Shown: positions 1 through 6,055, counted from the stretch's first letter. The stretch: 15,593 nucleotides of DNA from Acidobacteriota bacterium (GCA_020201365.1 JAIVGV010000296.1:1-15593), one strand, 5' to 3'. The notes: generated by a model from the sequence alone, not told the origin. Numbers and translations: made by a program.

Positions 1-460
1 CCTCGCCCTCGATGACGCGCCGGAAGAAGGCGTCCGTGTCGAGCAGCACGGAGTAGTCGAAGAAGATGTCGTAGATGCGGACGACCTCTTCCTCGCGGAG
101 CGTGATGTCTGAAGTCTGCGCGTTCCCTTGGTGGAGCGCGAGCCCGATGCCGAAGTGCGTGTCGTGGTAGAGGTTCGCGCCCGTCGTGATGATCCAGTCC
201 ACGAAGCCCGCGCGGATTAAAGGGATGAGCGCGGAGATACCGAGCCCCGCTGGCGTGAGCGCGCCCGTGATCGAGAGACCGACGGTCACGTCCGGCTCAA
301 GCATCTTGCGCGCGAAGAGCTGGCACGCCTCGCGCAGCCGCGCCGCGTTGTAGGCGAGGAACGTCTCGTCAACGAGGTCTGCGAGCGCGATCTCCGCCGT
401 GATCGGTCGCGGATCGATGAGGCGACCCGACAGGTACTTGCTCTGCTTCTTCTTCACCAT
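1..460 (-). CDS. Deoxyhypusine synthase-like protein, 5' part (3' end outside window)
   Basis: The reading frame starts at the ATG at 460 and runs off the left edge with about 153 codons visible. The protein begins MVKKKQSKYLSGR and carries blocks typical of bacterial homologues of deoxyhypusine synthase: LVDETFLAYNA near residue 30, GLSITGALTPAGLG near 60, and TGANLYHDTHFGIG near 93, which belongs to the NAD-binding fold. In eukaryotes and archaea the enzyme moves the aminobutyl group of spermidine to a lysine of eIF5A. Bacterial homologues are thought to act on polyamines, for example homospermidine-type synthesis, so the substrate here is open. The start lies one base after the stop of the upstream membrane-protein gene (TAA-C-ATG) and no Shine-Dalgarno sequence is visible, which suggests translational coupling. 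Family assignment is confident; exact reaction is not. Confidence 0.85.
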   Translation of the reverse strand, partial: MVKKKQSKYLSGRLIDPRPITAEIALADLVDETFLAYNAARLREACQLFARKMLEPDVTVGLSITGALTPAGLGISALIPLIRAGFVDWIITTGANLYHDTHFGIGLALHQGNAQTSDITLREEEVVRIYDIFFDYSVLLDTDAFFRRVIEGE

Positions 461-461
461 G

Positions 462-809
462 TTATTCGCGTGTTAATTGTTTTATTGTCTTAAGTGTCAA
501 GCGTGCATTAATAATGCATAGAATGACTGTTCCTAGGGTGAACAGCACGTACAACTGAATGAAGTCACGAGTCGCCTCCTGAGTGTGGTTAATATTGTTC
601 AGCCAACCGTTGGAGCTTGTTTTTAACTCTTCACTCATTGAGGATTTTTCAATGTTGTCTCTCACCCTACTCGCAGAATATGTTGCGCGTGTCTCTGGCG
701 TAAGGAAAATCATTAGTAGAAACAACAGAAGTGTAAGGATCAGAAACATCTGATTGATTCTACGAATCAGATTCAGGCGCTTTATCACATGGTTTAGTTT
801 CTCGTCCAT
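462..809 (-). CDS. Small two-helix membrane protein, unknown function
   Basis: A 115-residue frame from ATG 809 (MDEKLNHVIKRLN) to TAA at 462. Two hydrophobic segments are visible, MFLILTLLLFLLMIFL around residues 21-36 and FIQLYVLFTLGTVILCI around residues 83-99, with a charged, Ser- and Asn-rich loop of about 45 residues between them. The base composition is clearly more AT-rich than that of flanking genes, which suggests acquisition. The frame is open further upstream to 1004, but that extension is the frameshifted corC-tail repeat (very Arg-rich), so I prefer the internal ATG. A weak purine run AAGAGA precedes it. It abuts the deoxyhypusine synthase-like gene. I do not recognise the family; a membrane-acting role is only inference. 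Confidence 0.5.
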   Translation of the reverse strand: MDEKLNHVIKRLNLIRRINQMFLILTLLLFLLMIFLTPETRATYSASRVRDNIEKSSMSEELKTSSNGWLNNINHTQEATRDFIQLYVLFTLGTVILCIINARLTLKTIKQLTRE

Positions 810-825
810 GGTTCTCTTATAATGC

Positions 826-950
826 GGAGTCAGTATATCTCGCCTCCGAGACCATTCGACGACAATCTGTCTGCTACTCAGCCGCAGCCGCTTCGCCGTG
901 CTCCGGGCGCGCCGCAGTCGCAGCCGAGCGATGCGCCGCTTGTCGGACTC
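826..950. repeat. Direct repeat copy A (corC 3' end plus downstream flank)
   Basis: About 125 bp that match 1753-1878 at an offset of about 927. From 829 to about 907 the two copies are identical. This identical part holds the last codons of corC, its stop and the non-coding flank. It includes a small hairpin, TCTCG-CCTC-CGAGA, at 838-851. Beyond that, copy A has lost one base in the GC run near 908 and has substitutions at 928, 941 and 948. Copy A lies at the distal side of the DUF433/DUF2283 segment and copy B is attached to the intact corC. Confidence 0.9.
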
Positions 951-1004
951 ATTAAGTCGCCGCCCGCGAAAATGCCGACCGGAGAGAAGCATGTTGGAAG
1001 CCAT
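874..1004 (-). pseudogene. Decayed duplicate of the corC 3' end
   Basis: On the minus strand this stretch encodes NESDKRRIARLRLRRA, which parallels LESDERRIGRLRLRRA at the C-terminus of the intact CorC encoded from 1801. A one-base loss near position 908 shifts the frame, so the CorC stop is skipped and the frame reads on through the flank into the membrane-protein gene. Upstream similarity (FRGRRL against FRGLDVEVL) fades with small gaps. I read it as a left-over tail fragment without function of its own. The alternative is that the 180-residue read-through frame 462-1004 is translated as one protein, which I consider less likely. Confidence 0.55.
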
Positions 1005-1045
1005 GCTACGGGGCGGTCGGCTCGAATGACTTGTCCGGCGTCGCC

Positions 1046-1261
1046 TTACGCGACCTGTTTTACTTCCGCAGGCAGTTTGCTCAGGATCAGCTCTCGCATC
1101 TCAAGCTTCTTGCTCGCTTCGTCTATGTCAATCCCGACCAGATGCCCGCTCTCGTCATAATCTAAAACAACTCCGTCCGACACCTCGCGGCTGTCCACGC
1201 TCGGCTTGGAAGACAAGTCAATGTAGAGCGAATCTGTGTCCGGGTAATAGTTGATTCTCAT
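1046..1261 (-). CDS. DUF2283 family small protein (putative antitoxin)
   Basis: A 71-residue protein, MRINYYPDTDSLYIDLS, with the DUF2283 pattern: an N-terminal Y-P-x-x-D-x-L-Y-I strand followed by GVVLDYDESGHLVGIDIDEAS. Family members are short beta-rich proteins, often found directly next to small DUF4258-like genes and proposed to be antitoxins; function is not firmly established. Here its ATG overlaps the stop of the upstream 80-codon gene by four bases (ATGA at 1261-1258), which implies tight translational coupling of the two products. Length fits the family. The gene sits inside the segment bracketed by the corC-tail repeats. Confidence 0.8.
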   Translation of the reverse strand: MRINYYPDTDSLYIDLSSKPSVDSREVSDGVVLDYDESGHLVGIDIDEASKKLEMRELILSKLPAEVKQVA

Positions 1262-1500
1262 CTCTTAAATCCTCTGTCTGGGAATGCGTTATGTATTGTA
1301 ACCCTGTCGGCTAAAGTTACAACCCTGAAAACGAGATTGTGAAATTCTTTGACCCTCCCCCAAAATCTCACACGGGCATCACCCTGAACTTCGACGCGGA
1401 TGGGATTCTCAATTACACGGACGCACCACTCCTTCTTCAGGTACGGGCGCTTTCGCAAGACTTCATTCTCGAAATAAGCAGTATATTTGTACTGCGTCAT
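1258..1500 (-). CDS. 80-residue DUF4258-like protein, putative toxin partner of DUF2283
   Basis: MTQYKYTAYFENEVLRKRPY opens an 80-residue basic protein. It has an early helix (EVLRKRPYLKKEW), then short strands containing RVRFWGRV and LVFRVVTLADRVTIHNAFPDR. This layout, a helix followed by a sheet with a conserved W-G and a final NAFPDRxF tail, resembles small proteins encoded next to DUF2283 genes and the DUF4258/RelE-like fold. A toxin role is inferred from size, fold impression and the ATGA overlap with the DUF2283 gene; no catalytic residues can be proven. No Shine-Dalgarno is visible. It starts 18 bases after the DUF433 gene and in the same frame. Confidence 0.7.
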   Translation of the reverse strand: MTQYKYTAYFENEVLRKRPYLKKEWCVRVIENPIRVEVQGDARVRFWGRVKEFHNLVFRVVTLADRVTIHNAFPDRGFKR

Positions 1501-1518
1501 GGCGCGACGTTTTAGCGT

Positions 1519-1722
1519 CTATTTCAGTCGCACGGCGTACTGCAATGCGGCTTGTAAATCTTCCGGCTCAAGATCGGGCATCTCTTCCAATATTTGCTCG
1601 GAACTCAGCCCGGCGGCGAAGAGATCGAGAACGTCAATCACGCGGATACGCATCCCGCGAATGCACGGGCGACCGCCGCACTGCTCAGGGTTGATCGTGA
1701 TTCTGTCCAGCAAATTAGCCAT
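1519..1722 (-). CDS. DUF433 family protein (VapB-like antitoxin without its usual toxin)
   Basis: A 67-residue protein with the DUF433 signature: ITINPEQCGGRPCIRGMRI at residues 8-26, then a helix-turn-helix-like part, VIDVLDLFAAGLSSEQILEE, and a C-terminal helix, DLQAALQYAVR. DUF433 proteins normally form a pair with a DUF5615 PIN-like nuclease encoded directly downstream. Here the next gene is the unrelated 80-residue protein, so the cognate toxin is missing from this window. Start ATG 1722 is supported by AGGA seven bases upstream. It is the first gene of a compact three-gene set and may bind DNA to control it; that is inference. Confidence 0.85.
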   Translation of the reverse strand: MANLLDRITINPEQCGGRPCIRGMRIRVIDVLDLFAAGLSSEQILEEMPDLEPEDLQAALQYAVRLK

Positions 1723-1752
1723 CGCTTTTTCCTATCGGCAACAGATCAGAAC

Positions 1753-1878
1753 GGGGTCAGTATATCTCGCCTCCGAGACCATTCGACGACAATCTGTCTG
1801 CTACTCAGCCGCAGCCGCTTCGCCGTGCTCCGGCGCGCGCCGCAGTCGCAGCCGACCGATGCGCCGCTCGTCGGATTC
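1753..1878. repeat. Direct repeat copy B (3' end of intact corC plus flank)
   Basis: Partner of the copy at 826-950. It holds the last ~26 codons of corC, the TAG stop at 1801-1803 and about 48 bp of downstream flank with the TCTCG/CGAGA hairpin at 1765-1778. Identity with copy A ends sharply at 1753, where the flanks become unrelated. The longest identical run spans the stop codon and the flank. Confidence 0.9.
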
Positions 1879-2997
1879 GAGGACTTCAACGTCGAGCCCG
1901 CGGAACGTCAGCCGCGTGCCCGGTCGCGGGACTTGTCCGAGTTCGTTGACGACGAGACCGGCGATGGTCGTGAAGTCGTCGTCCTCAATTTCAAAATCAA
2001 ACAGCCGCTCGATCTTGCCGACCTCGGTCGAGCCGAGCACCTCGTAGGAGCCGTCGCCCGCGGGGACGATCTCGACGACCTCTTCGGCAGCCGTGTCCTC
2101 GTCCTCGATCTCGCCGACCAGCTCTTCGAGGATGTCCTCGACCGTCACCAAGCCAGCGACTCCGCCGTACTCGTCGATCACCATCGCGAGCTGCGCGTGC
2201 GCCTTCTGCATCTCGCGCAGCAGCTCCGCCACGGGCTTCGTCGCGGGCACGAAGTAGGTCGGGCGCACGAGCGTCTGGATCGGATCGCTTTCGCGCCCCT
2301 CCGCCCAGCACTGCATGATGTCGCGCACGTAAACGATCCCCTCGACCGTATCAATCTGCTCGCGGAAGACCGGCAGGCGCGAATACTTCGACTCGACCAT
2401 CGCGTCGCGCACCTCGCGCACGGTCGCCGAGACGGGCACGGCGACGATCTCGGTGCGCGGCGTCATCACCTCGTTGACGCGCGTGTCGCCGAACTCGATG
2501 ACCGAGTGGATCAGCTCGCCCTGCTCCTCCTCGATGATGCCCTCCTCCTCGCCCACGTCGATCAGCGCCTGTATGTCGTCGTCGTCCGTCTCCTCCTCGC
2601 CCTCCGCGCCGCTCTCCTCCAACTGCTCCGCCCGCCGCTCGCGCTCAGACTTGCCGACCCACGCGAACGCGACGAGCGACAGCGGGCGATAGAACGGACG
2701 CAAGACGGGCAGCAGTCGGCGCAGCGTCGCCTCGGGCTTGCGCGACGCGACGAGCCGCGGGATGAGCAGCCGGCAGACGCTTCCCAACACGACGCCCGCG
2801 ACGACGCCGACGACGAGGAAGCTCGCGCGCGTGATGTCGCGCGTCGGCTCGAAGGAGCGGAAGATGATCGAGGTCGAGAGAACCGAGATCGCGACGACGA
2901 GGACGAGGATCGACGCGGTGATATTCCAAGCCGCCGCCGCAGCCGCAGCTCCACCGCGTTCATCTCGCCCGCGTCGGTCTCGTGGTCGTAGCCGCAC
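1801..2997 (-). CDS. corC: HlyC/CorC family transporter-like protein with paired CBS domains
   Basis: A protein of up to 398 residues with hydrophobic segments at about 24-46 (WNITASILVLVVAISV) and 57-79, then an acidic linker. A CBS pair follows: VMTPRTEIVAVPVSATVREV and EGIVYVRDIM, then YFVPATKPVAELLREM and DEYGGVAGLVTVEDILEELVG. The C-terminal CorC_HlyC domain contains YEVLGSTEVGKIE and DDFTTIAGLVVNELGQVP. The family is linked to Mg/Co efflux or membrane stress; the CBS pair senses adenine nucleotides. The open frame has only a GTG at 2997, which lies inside the conserved zinc site of ybeY and would add an unlikely Arg/Ala-rich leader. The protein probably really begins near 2928. The last ~26 codons are duplicated at 826-950. 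Confidence 0.85.
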   Translation of the reverse strand: MRLRPRDRRGRDERGGAAAAAAAWNITASILVLVVAISVLSTSIIFRSFEPTRDITRASFLVVGVVAGVVLGSVCRLLIPRLVASRKPEATLRRLLPVLRPFYRPLSLVAFAWVGKSERERRAEQLEESGAEGEEETDDDDIQALIDVGEEEGIIEEEQGELIHSVIEFGDTRVNEVMTPRTEIVAVPVSATVREVRDAMVESKYSRLPVFREQIDTVEGIVYVRDIMQCWAEGRESDPIQTLVRPTYFVPATKPVAELLREMQKAHAQLAMVIDEYGGVAGLVTVEDILEELVGEIEDEDTAAEEVVEIVPAGDGSYEVLGSTEVGKIERLFDFEIEDDDFTTIAGLVVNELGQVPRPGTRLTFRGLDVEVLESDERRIGRLRLRRAPEHGEAAAAE

Positions 2998-3347
2998 AGG
3001 TGCAGCAGCCCGTGGAGGATGAGCTGCGCCATCTCTTCGTCGAGCGTGAGACCGTTCTCCGCCGCCTGCCGCTCAGCCTGCTCGACCGAGATCACCACGT
3101 CGCCGAGCGACGCGCCCGGCTCCTTCACGCCGACCTCCGCCGCGCCCGCCGGGAACGACAGCACGTCGGTCGTCCCGCGCTTCCCGCGCCAGCGGCGGTT
3201 CAGCTCGCGCATCCGCCGGTCGGAGACGAAAACCACGGTCGCGCCCGCCTCCCACACGCCGATCATCTTCAGCGCGCGCTCGCCCAAACGACGCCAGCGC
3301 CCCGCGTCAACCGCCACGCGACGCTGCCTGTTCACCACTTCGATCAT
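2562..3347 (-). CDS. ybeY: Endoribonuclease YbeY (rRNA maturation), reading frame overruns into corC
   Basis: From ATG 3347 (MIEVVNRQRR) the protein has the YbeY features: RRMRELNRRWRGKRGTTDVL near residues 44-63, LGDVVISVEQA near 81, and the zinc-binding HGLLHLCGYDH at 112-122. It is a metal-dependent RNase acting in 16S rRNA 3'-end maturation and ribosome quality control. The family normally ends near residue 140-155. Here similarity stops at RLRRRLGI (about position 2922) but the frame stays open to 2562, giving 261 residues whose last ~120 are low-complexity Ser/Arg out-of-frame corC sequence. The expected stop is missing, so either a true mutation or a sequence error is present. The longer start at 3401 adds nothing family-like. 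phoH precedes it. Confidence 0.85.
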   Translation of the reverse strand: MIEVVNRQRRVAVDAGRWRRLGERALKMIGVWEAGATVVFVSDRRMRELNRRWRGKRGTTDVLSFPAGAAEVGVKEPGASLGDVVISVEQAERQAAENGLTLDEEMAQLILHGLLHLCGYDHETDAGEMNAVELRLRRRLGISPRRSSSSSSRSRFSRPRSSSAPSSRRATSRARASSSSASSRASCWEASAGCSSRGSSRRASPRRRCADCCPSCVRSIARCRSSRSRGSASLSASGGRSSWRRAARRARRRRTTTTYRR

Positions 3348-3355
3348 AGTGAAAA

Positions 3356-3415
3356 GTGGCAGGTGACAAGCCAGACAAGCGGAAACAGCTTCACTCGTCA
3401 CCCGTCACTTGTCAC
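3356..3415. repeat. Palindromic heptamer-repeat element between phoH and ybeY
   Basis: Three tandem 7-mers of pattern YYGTCAC lie at 3395-3401, 3402-3408 and 3409-3415. Two inverted 7-mers, GTGGCAG and GTGACAA, lie at 3356-3362 and 3363-3369. The arms can pair (GTGACAAG with CTTGTCAC) around a ~37-base centre. The element fills nearly all the spacer between the phoH stop and the ybeY start. It resembles a REP-type intergenic repeat; whether it is dispersed in the genome cannot be seen here. Confidence 0.6.
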
Positions 3416-4369
3416 TCAGAGATTGCTCTTGCTCGCGTGCTCTTCGTAGGCGCGGACGATCATCTGGACGAGGCGGTGGCGCACGACATCGCGCTCGGTG
3501 AAGTAGATGAACTCGATGCCCTCGACCTTCGAGAGCACGCGCTCGGCTTCGACGAGCCCGCTGCGCTTGCCCGCCGGGAGATCGATCTGCGTCACGTCGC
3601 CCGTGACGACCGCCTTCGAGCCGAAGCCGATGCGCGTCAGCGCCATCTTCATCTGCTCGCCCGTCGTGTTCTGCGCCTCGTCCAGGATGATGAACGCATC
3701 CGCCAGGGTTCTTCCGCGCATGAAAGCCAGCGGCGCGACCTCGATGACGCGCTTCTCCAAAAGCTTCGTCACGCGCTCGGCGTCCATCAGATCGAAGAGC
3801 GCGTCGTAGAGCGGACGCAGGTACGGGTCAACCTTCTCTTGCAGGTCGCCGGGCAGAAACCCCAGACGCTCGCCAGCCTCGACCGCCGGGCGCGCGAGCA
3901 CGATGCGGCTCACCTGCTTCTGCACGAGCGCCTGCACAGCCATTGCGACCGCCAAATAGGTTTTTCCAGTTCCGGCTGGACCTATGCCGAACACGCAGTC
4001 GTTGTTCTGTATCGCCTCGATGTAGCGGCGCTGGGTGGCGGACTTGGGCGCGACCTGCTTTTTGCCCGACGGGTTGAAGCGCGCTTTGGTGAAGTAGTCG
4101 CGCAAGGAATACGCGCGGTCTTCGGCGATCTGTGCGAAGGCTTCGCGGAGTTCTTTGTCGGTGAAGGTCTTGCCCTCGGCGAAGAGCGCGGCGAAGTCTT
4201 CGAGTATCCGCTCGACGGTCGCCACGTCCTCCGGGTCGCCGTCAACGGTCAGGTCCTGACCGCGCGCGTTGACGCGCACGTCCAAGAGCGACTCCAAATG
4301 TTTGATGTTCTGATCGTGGACGCCGAAGAGCGTCTCGATCCCTCTGGGCGGCAGCTCGATCTTTTTCAA
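3416..4369 (-). CDS. phoH: PhoH-like ATPase (YbeZ type)
   Basis: A 317-residue protein of the PhoH/YbeZ family. An N-terminal KH-like part (residues 1-60) is followed by the ATPase core with Walker A GIGPAGTGKT at 128-137, ARPAVEAGERLGFLPGDLQEK near 159-179 and Walker B FIILDEAQN at 226-234. The C-terminal VTGDVTQIDLP and GLVEAERVL blocks are typical. YbeZ is an NTPase and putative RNA helicase partner of YbeY in rRNA processing, which fits the adjacent ybeY. The start is TTG 4369: an in-frame TAG lies only four codons upstream and AAGGAG stands at 4383-4388, 13 bases before it. It is divergently arranged with rpsT. Confidence 0.93.
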   Translation of the reverse strand: MKKIELPPRGIETLFGVHDQNIKHLESLLDVRVNARGQDLTVDGDPEDVATVERILEDFAALFAEGKTFTDKELREAFAQIAEDRAYSLRDYFTKARFNPSGKKQVAPKSATQRRYIEAIQNNDCVFGIGPAGTGKTYLAVAMAVQALVQKQVSRIVLARPAVEAGERLGFLPGDLQEKVDPYLRPLYDALFDLMDAERVTKLLEKRVIEVAPLAFMRGRTLADAFIILDEAQNTTGEQMKMALTRIGFGSKAVVTGDVTQIDLPAGKRSGLVEAERVLSKVEGIEFIYFTERDVVRHRLVQMIVRAYEEHASKSNL

Positions 4370-4382
4370 GGGCGCGGGCTAT

Positions 4383-4388
4383 CTCCTT
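4383..4388 (-). promoter_or_regulatory. Shine-Dalgarno for phoH, supports a TTG start
   Basis: AAGGAG on the minus strand, 14 bases from the TTG at 4369. No ATG or GTG exists between the upstream in-frame stop at 4381-4379 and the start of PhoH similarity, so TTG is the only available initiator. Confidence 0.55.
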
Positions 4389-4470
4389 GCCGGGGGTGAA
4401 GACGTTGCGCCGCAGGTTCGGCGGAGGGCGCGTGGGTGCGGGAAAACTGCTGTGCCATCTTTCGGCGAAA

Positions 4471-4499
4471 ACGCTACTACACGCACGACACACTGTCAA
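4471..4499 (-). promoter_or_regulatory. Candidate sigma-70 promoter for phoH
   Basis: Consensus -35 TTGACA (4499-4494) on the minus strand, 17-base spacer, and weak -10 TAGCGT (4476-4471). It points towards phoH about 100 bases away and lies back to back with the rpsT promoter. The poor -10 limits confidence. Confidence 0.4.
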
Positions 4500-4531
4500 C
4501 GAAACCCCCTCGGTACGCCCGCGGACGCGCC

Positions 4532-4560
4532 TTGACACACGGTTTTTCGGCACCTATACT
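4532..4560 (+). promoter_or_regulatory. Sigma-70 promoter for rpsT
   Basis: TTGACA at 4532-4537, a 17-base spacer and TATACT at 4555-4560: six of six and five of six consensus matches at ideal spacing. Transcription would begin near 4567, giving a leader of about 87 bases before rpsT. A strong promoter suits a ribosomal protein gene. Confidence 0.85.
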
Positions 4561-4653
4561 TTGCCCTTTGCGATGGCGCCCGGATTGACGACTGTGGCGC
4601 GCGTCGCGGTGAGAACCGACGACGAATCAAGTTTTGTACGGAGTTTCAAGAGG

Positions 4654-4920
4654 ATGCCGAATCACAAGTCAGCCGAGAAGCGGATGCGCCAGAACGAGAA
4701 GCGCCGCGAGATCAACCGCGGCAACCGCAGCCGCCTCCGCACCGAGATCAAGCGCCTGCGCGCGGCGCTCGAAGAGGGCGGCAAGAACCTGCCGGAGACC
4801 TACGCGCAGACCGTCTCGACCATAGACAAAGCCGTCAACAAGGGCGTGCTCCACCGCAACGCGGCGGCGCGCTACAAGTCGCGACTCACCGCGCGCGTCA
4901 ACGGCGCGGGCGCGAAGTAA
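4654..4920 (+). CDS. rpsT: 30S ribosomal protein S20
   Basis: An 88-residue, very basic protein, MPNHKSAEKRMRQNEKRREI onwards, with the S20 hallmarks: the N-terminal KSAEKRMRQ...RR block, the middle helix RLRTEIKRLRAALEEG and the C-terminal HRNAAARYKSRLTARVN. S20 binds 16S rRNA in the lower body of the small subunit and is added early in assembly. Start ATG 4654 is chosen from family alignment and GGAG ten bases upstream; the open frame extends upstream without similarity. It is a single-gene unit with its own promoter and a strong hairpin terminator. Confidence 0.96.
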   Translation: MPNHKSAEKRMRQNEKRREINRGNRSRLRTEIKRLRAALEEGGKNLPETYAQTVSTIDKAVNKGVLHRNAAARYKSRLTARVNGAGAK

Positions 4921-4941
4921 GAAGACTCAATCGTCGAACGC

Positions 4942-4984
4942 GAAGCGGCGGGGCGGATCCTCAGACGATCCGCCCCGCCGCTTC
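4942..4984. terminator. Hairpin terminator, shared by convergent rpsT and holA
   Basis: A perfect 18 bp inverted repeat (4942-4959 with 4967-4984) around a 7-base loop CTCAGAC. It lies 21 bases after the rpsT stop and 15 bases beyond the holA stop at 5000. The T tract is poor on both sides, but stem strength and position between convergent genes support a bidirectional terminator. Confidence 0.8.
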
Positions 4985-4999
4985 TTCGTGCCCACTGCT

Positions 5000-6016
5000 T
5001 CAGCCCGTCAGCTCGCAGACGAGCATTTCGAGCTGGAGGTGCGAGCCGCGCTCGCCGCCGCCGCCGAGCGAGGTCTTGATGGCGACGTCCGCCGCGGCGA
5101 TGCGCTCGATCTGGCGCGCGAGCGCGCGCGCGTCGGTGCGGCGCGCGAGTTCGAGAAACTTCTTGCGCGCCTCGAAGTTGTAAGGCGCGAGGCGGTTGAC
5201 CTCCGTGGTGGGCGCGCCCTGAGCCATCAGCGACTTGGCGAGTGCCAGCTTGTGGTAGCTGCTCGACAGCAACCCGATGAGCATGACGGGCTCTGTGCCG
5301 TCGTCCAGCAGACGGCGCAGCGTCGCGAGCGAGCGCCTGCGGTCGCGCGCGACGAGGTGATCCGTCAGCTCGAAGTTCGAGTGCTCGCGCGAGCGGCGCA
5401 CGAGCGCTTCGACCAGCTCCATCGTGATCCGACCCGAAGGCAGCGCGGCGGTCGCGAGCTTATCAAGTTCGTTCGAGAGTCGGCGCGCGCCCGTGCCCGC
5501 GAGCGCGACGATCTGCCGCAGCGCGCGCGGCTCCGCGTCAGCCTGCAGCGCGCGCAGACGCTCCCGCGCCCACGCCGCCGCCTCGTCGTCCGTCATCGCC
5601 GGGAACCCCACGCTCACGCAGGCGTCCAACAGCGTCTTGCTCAGCTTGCGCCGCTTGTCGAGATCGTCCGCGACGAAGACGACGACCGAAGTCTCAGCCG
5701 GGCGCGCGACGTAGCGCCCGAGCGCCGACTCGCCCTCCTCCGTCAGCTTCGAGAAGTCCGTTATCCGCACGACGCGGCGGCGCGCCATCAACGGCAACTG
5801 CTCGGCGGACGCAATCGCCTGCTGCACGTCCGCTGACGCGAGGCTGAAGGTCGCGTCGTTGAACTCGCGCATCGCCGCGTCGCCGAGCGCGACGTCTGAG
5901 ACGCGCCGCGCAGCCTCGTCGCGCAGGTACTCCTCCGCCCCGAAGAGCAGGTAGAGCGGCGCGACCTCGCCGCGCGAGAGCTGCTGCTCCAAGCCTTTGA
6001 CGCTCGTCGTGCCCAT
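5000..6016 (-). CDS. holA: DNA polymerase III delta subunit
   Basis: A 338-residue protein, normal length for HolA. Family blocks: PLYLLFGAEEYLRDEAARR (residues 20-38), the following strand with REFNDATFS, LPLMARRRVVRITDF near 74-88, LDKRRKLSKTLLD near 119-131, and a C-terminal domain with FELTDHLVARDRRRSLATLR and LIGLLSSSYHKL. Delta is the clamp-opening wrench of the clamp loader that puts the beta clamp on DNA. Start ATG 6016 matches the usual N-terminus. It lies 39 bases after lptE, a linkage (lptE-holA) common in bacteria, and is probably the last gene of the folP-lptE-holA run. Confidence 0.92.
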   Translation of the reverse strand: MGTTSVKGLEQQLSRGEVAPLYLLFGAEEYLRDEAARRVSDVALGDAAMREFNDATFSLASADVQQAIASAEQLPLMARRRVVRITDFSKLTEEGESALGRYVARPAETSVVVFVADDLDKRRKLSKTLLDACVSVGFPAMTDDEAAAWARERLRALQADAEPRALRQIVALAGTGARRLSNELDKLATAALPSGRITMELVEALVRRSREHSNFELTDHLVARDRRRSLATLRRLLDDGTEPVMLIGLLSSSYHKLALAKSLMAQGAPTTEVNRLAPYNFEARKKFLELARRTDARALARQIERIAAADVAIKTSLGGGGERGSHLQLEMLVCELTG

Positions 6017-6055
6017 CGTCCGTGGCGTTCGGGGTCTAGTCGCTTTCGCCGCGCC

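Noticed and set aside
826..1878. Interpretation of the two direct repeats as insertion-sequence ends or integron attC sites
   Set aside because: The repeats are direct, derived from the corC 3' end, with no terminal inverted repeats, transposase or integrase.
1594..2991. A 465-codon plus-strand open frame opposite corC
   Set aside because: It is rich in Arg, Asp, His and Leu as expected for the antisense of a GC-rich gene, while the minus strand gives clear CBS domains.
3356..4399. A 347-codon plus-strand open frame opposite phoH
   Set aside because: Antisense shadow of PhoH with His/Leu/Arg bias and no family signature.
4988..5836. A 282-codon plus-strand open frame opposite holA
   Set aside because: Antisense shadow; HolA signatures are on the minus strand and the terminator lies between it and rpsT.
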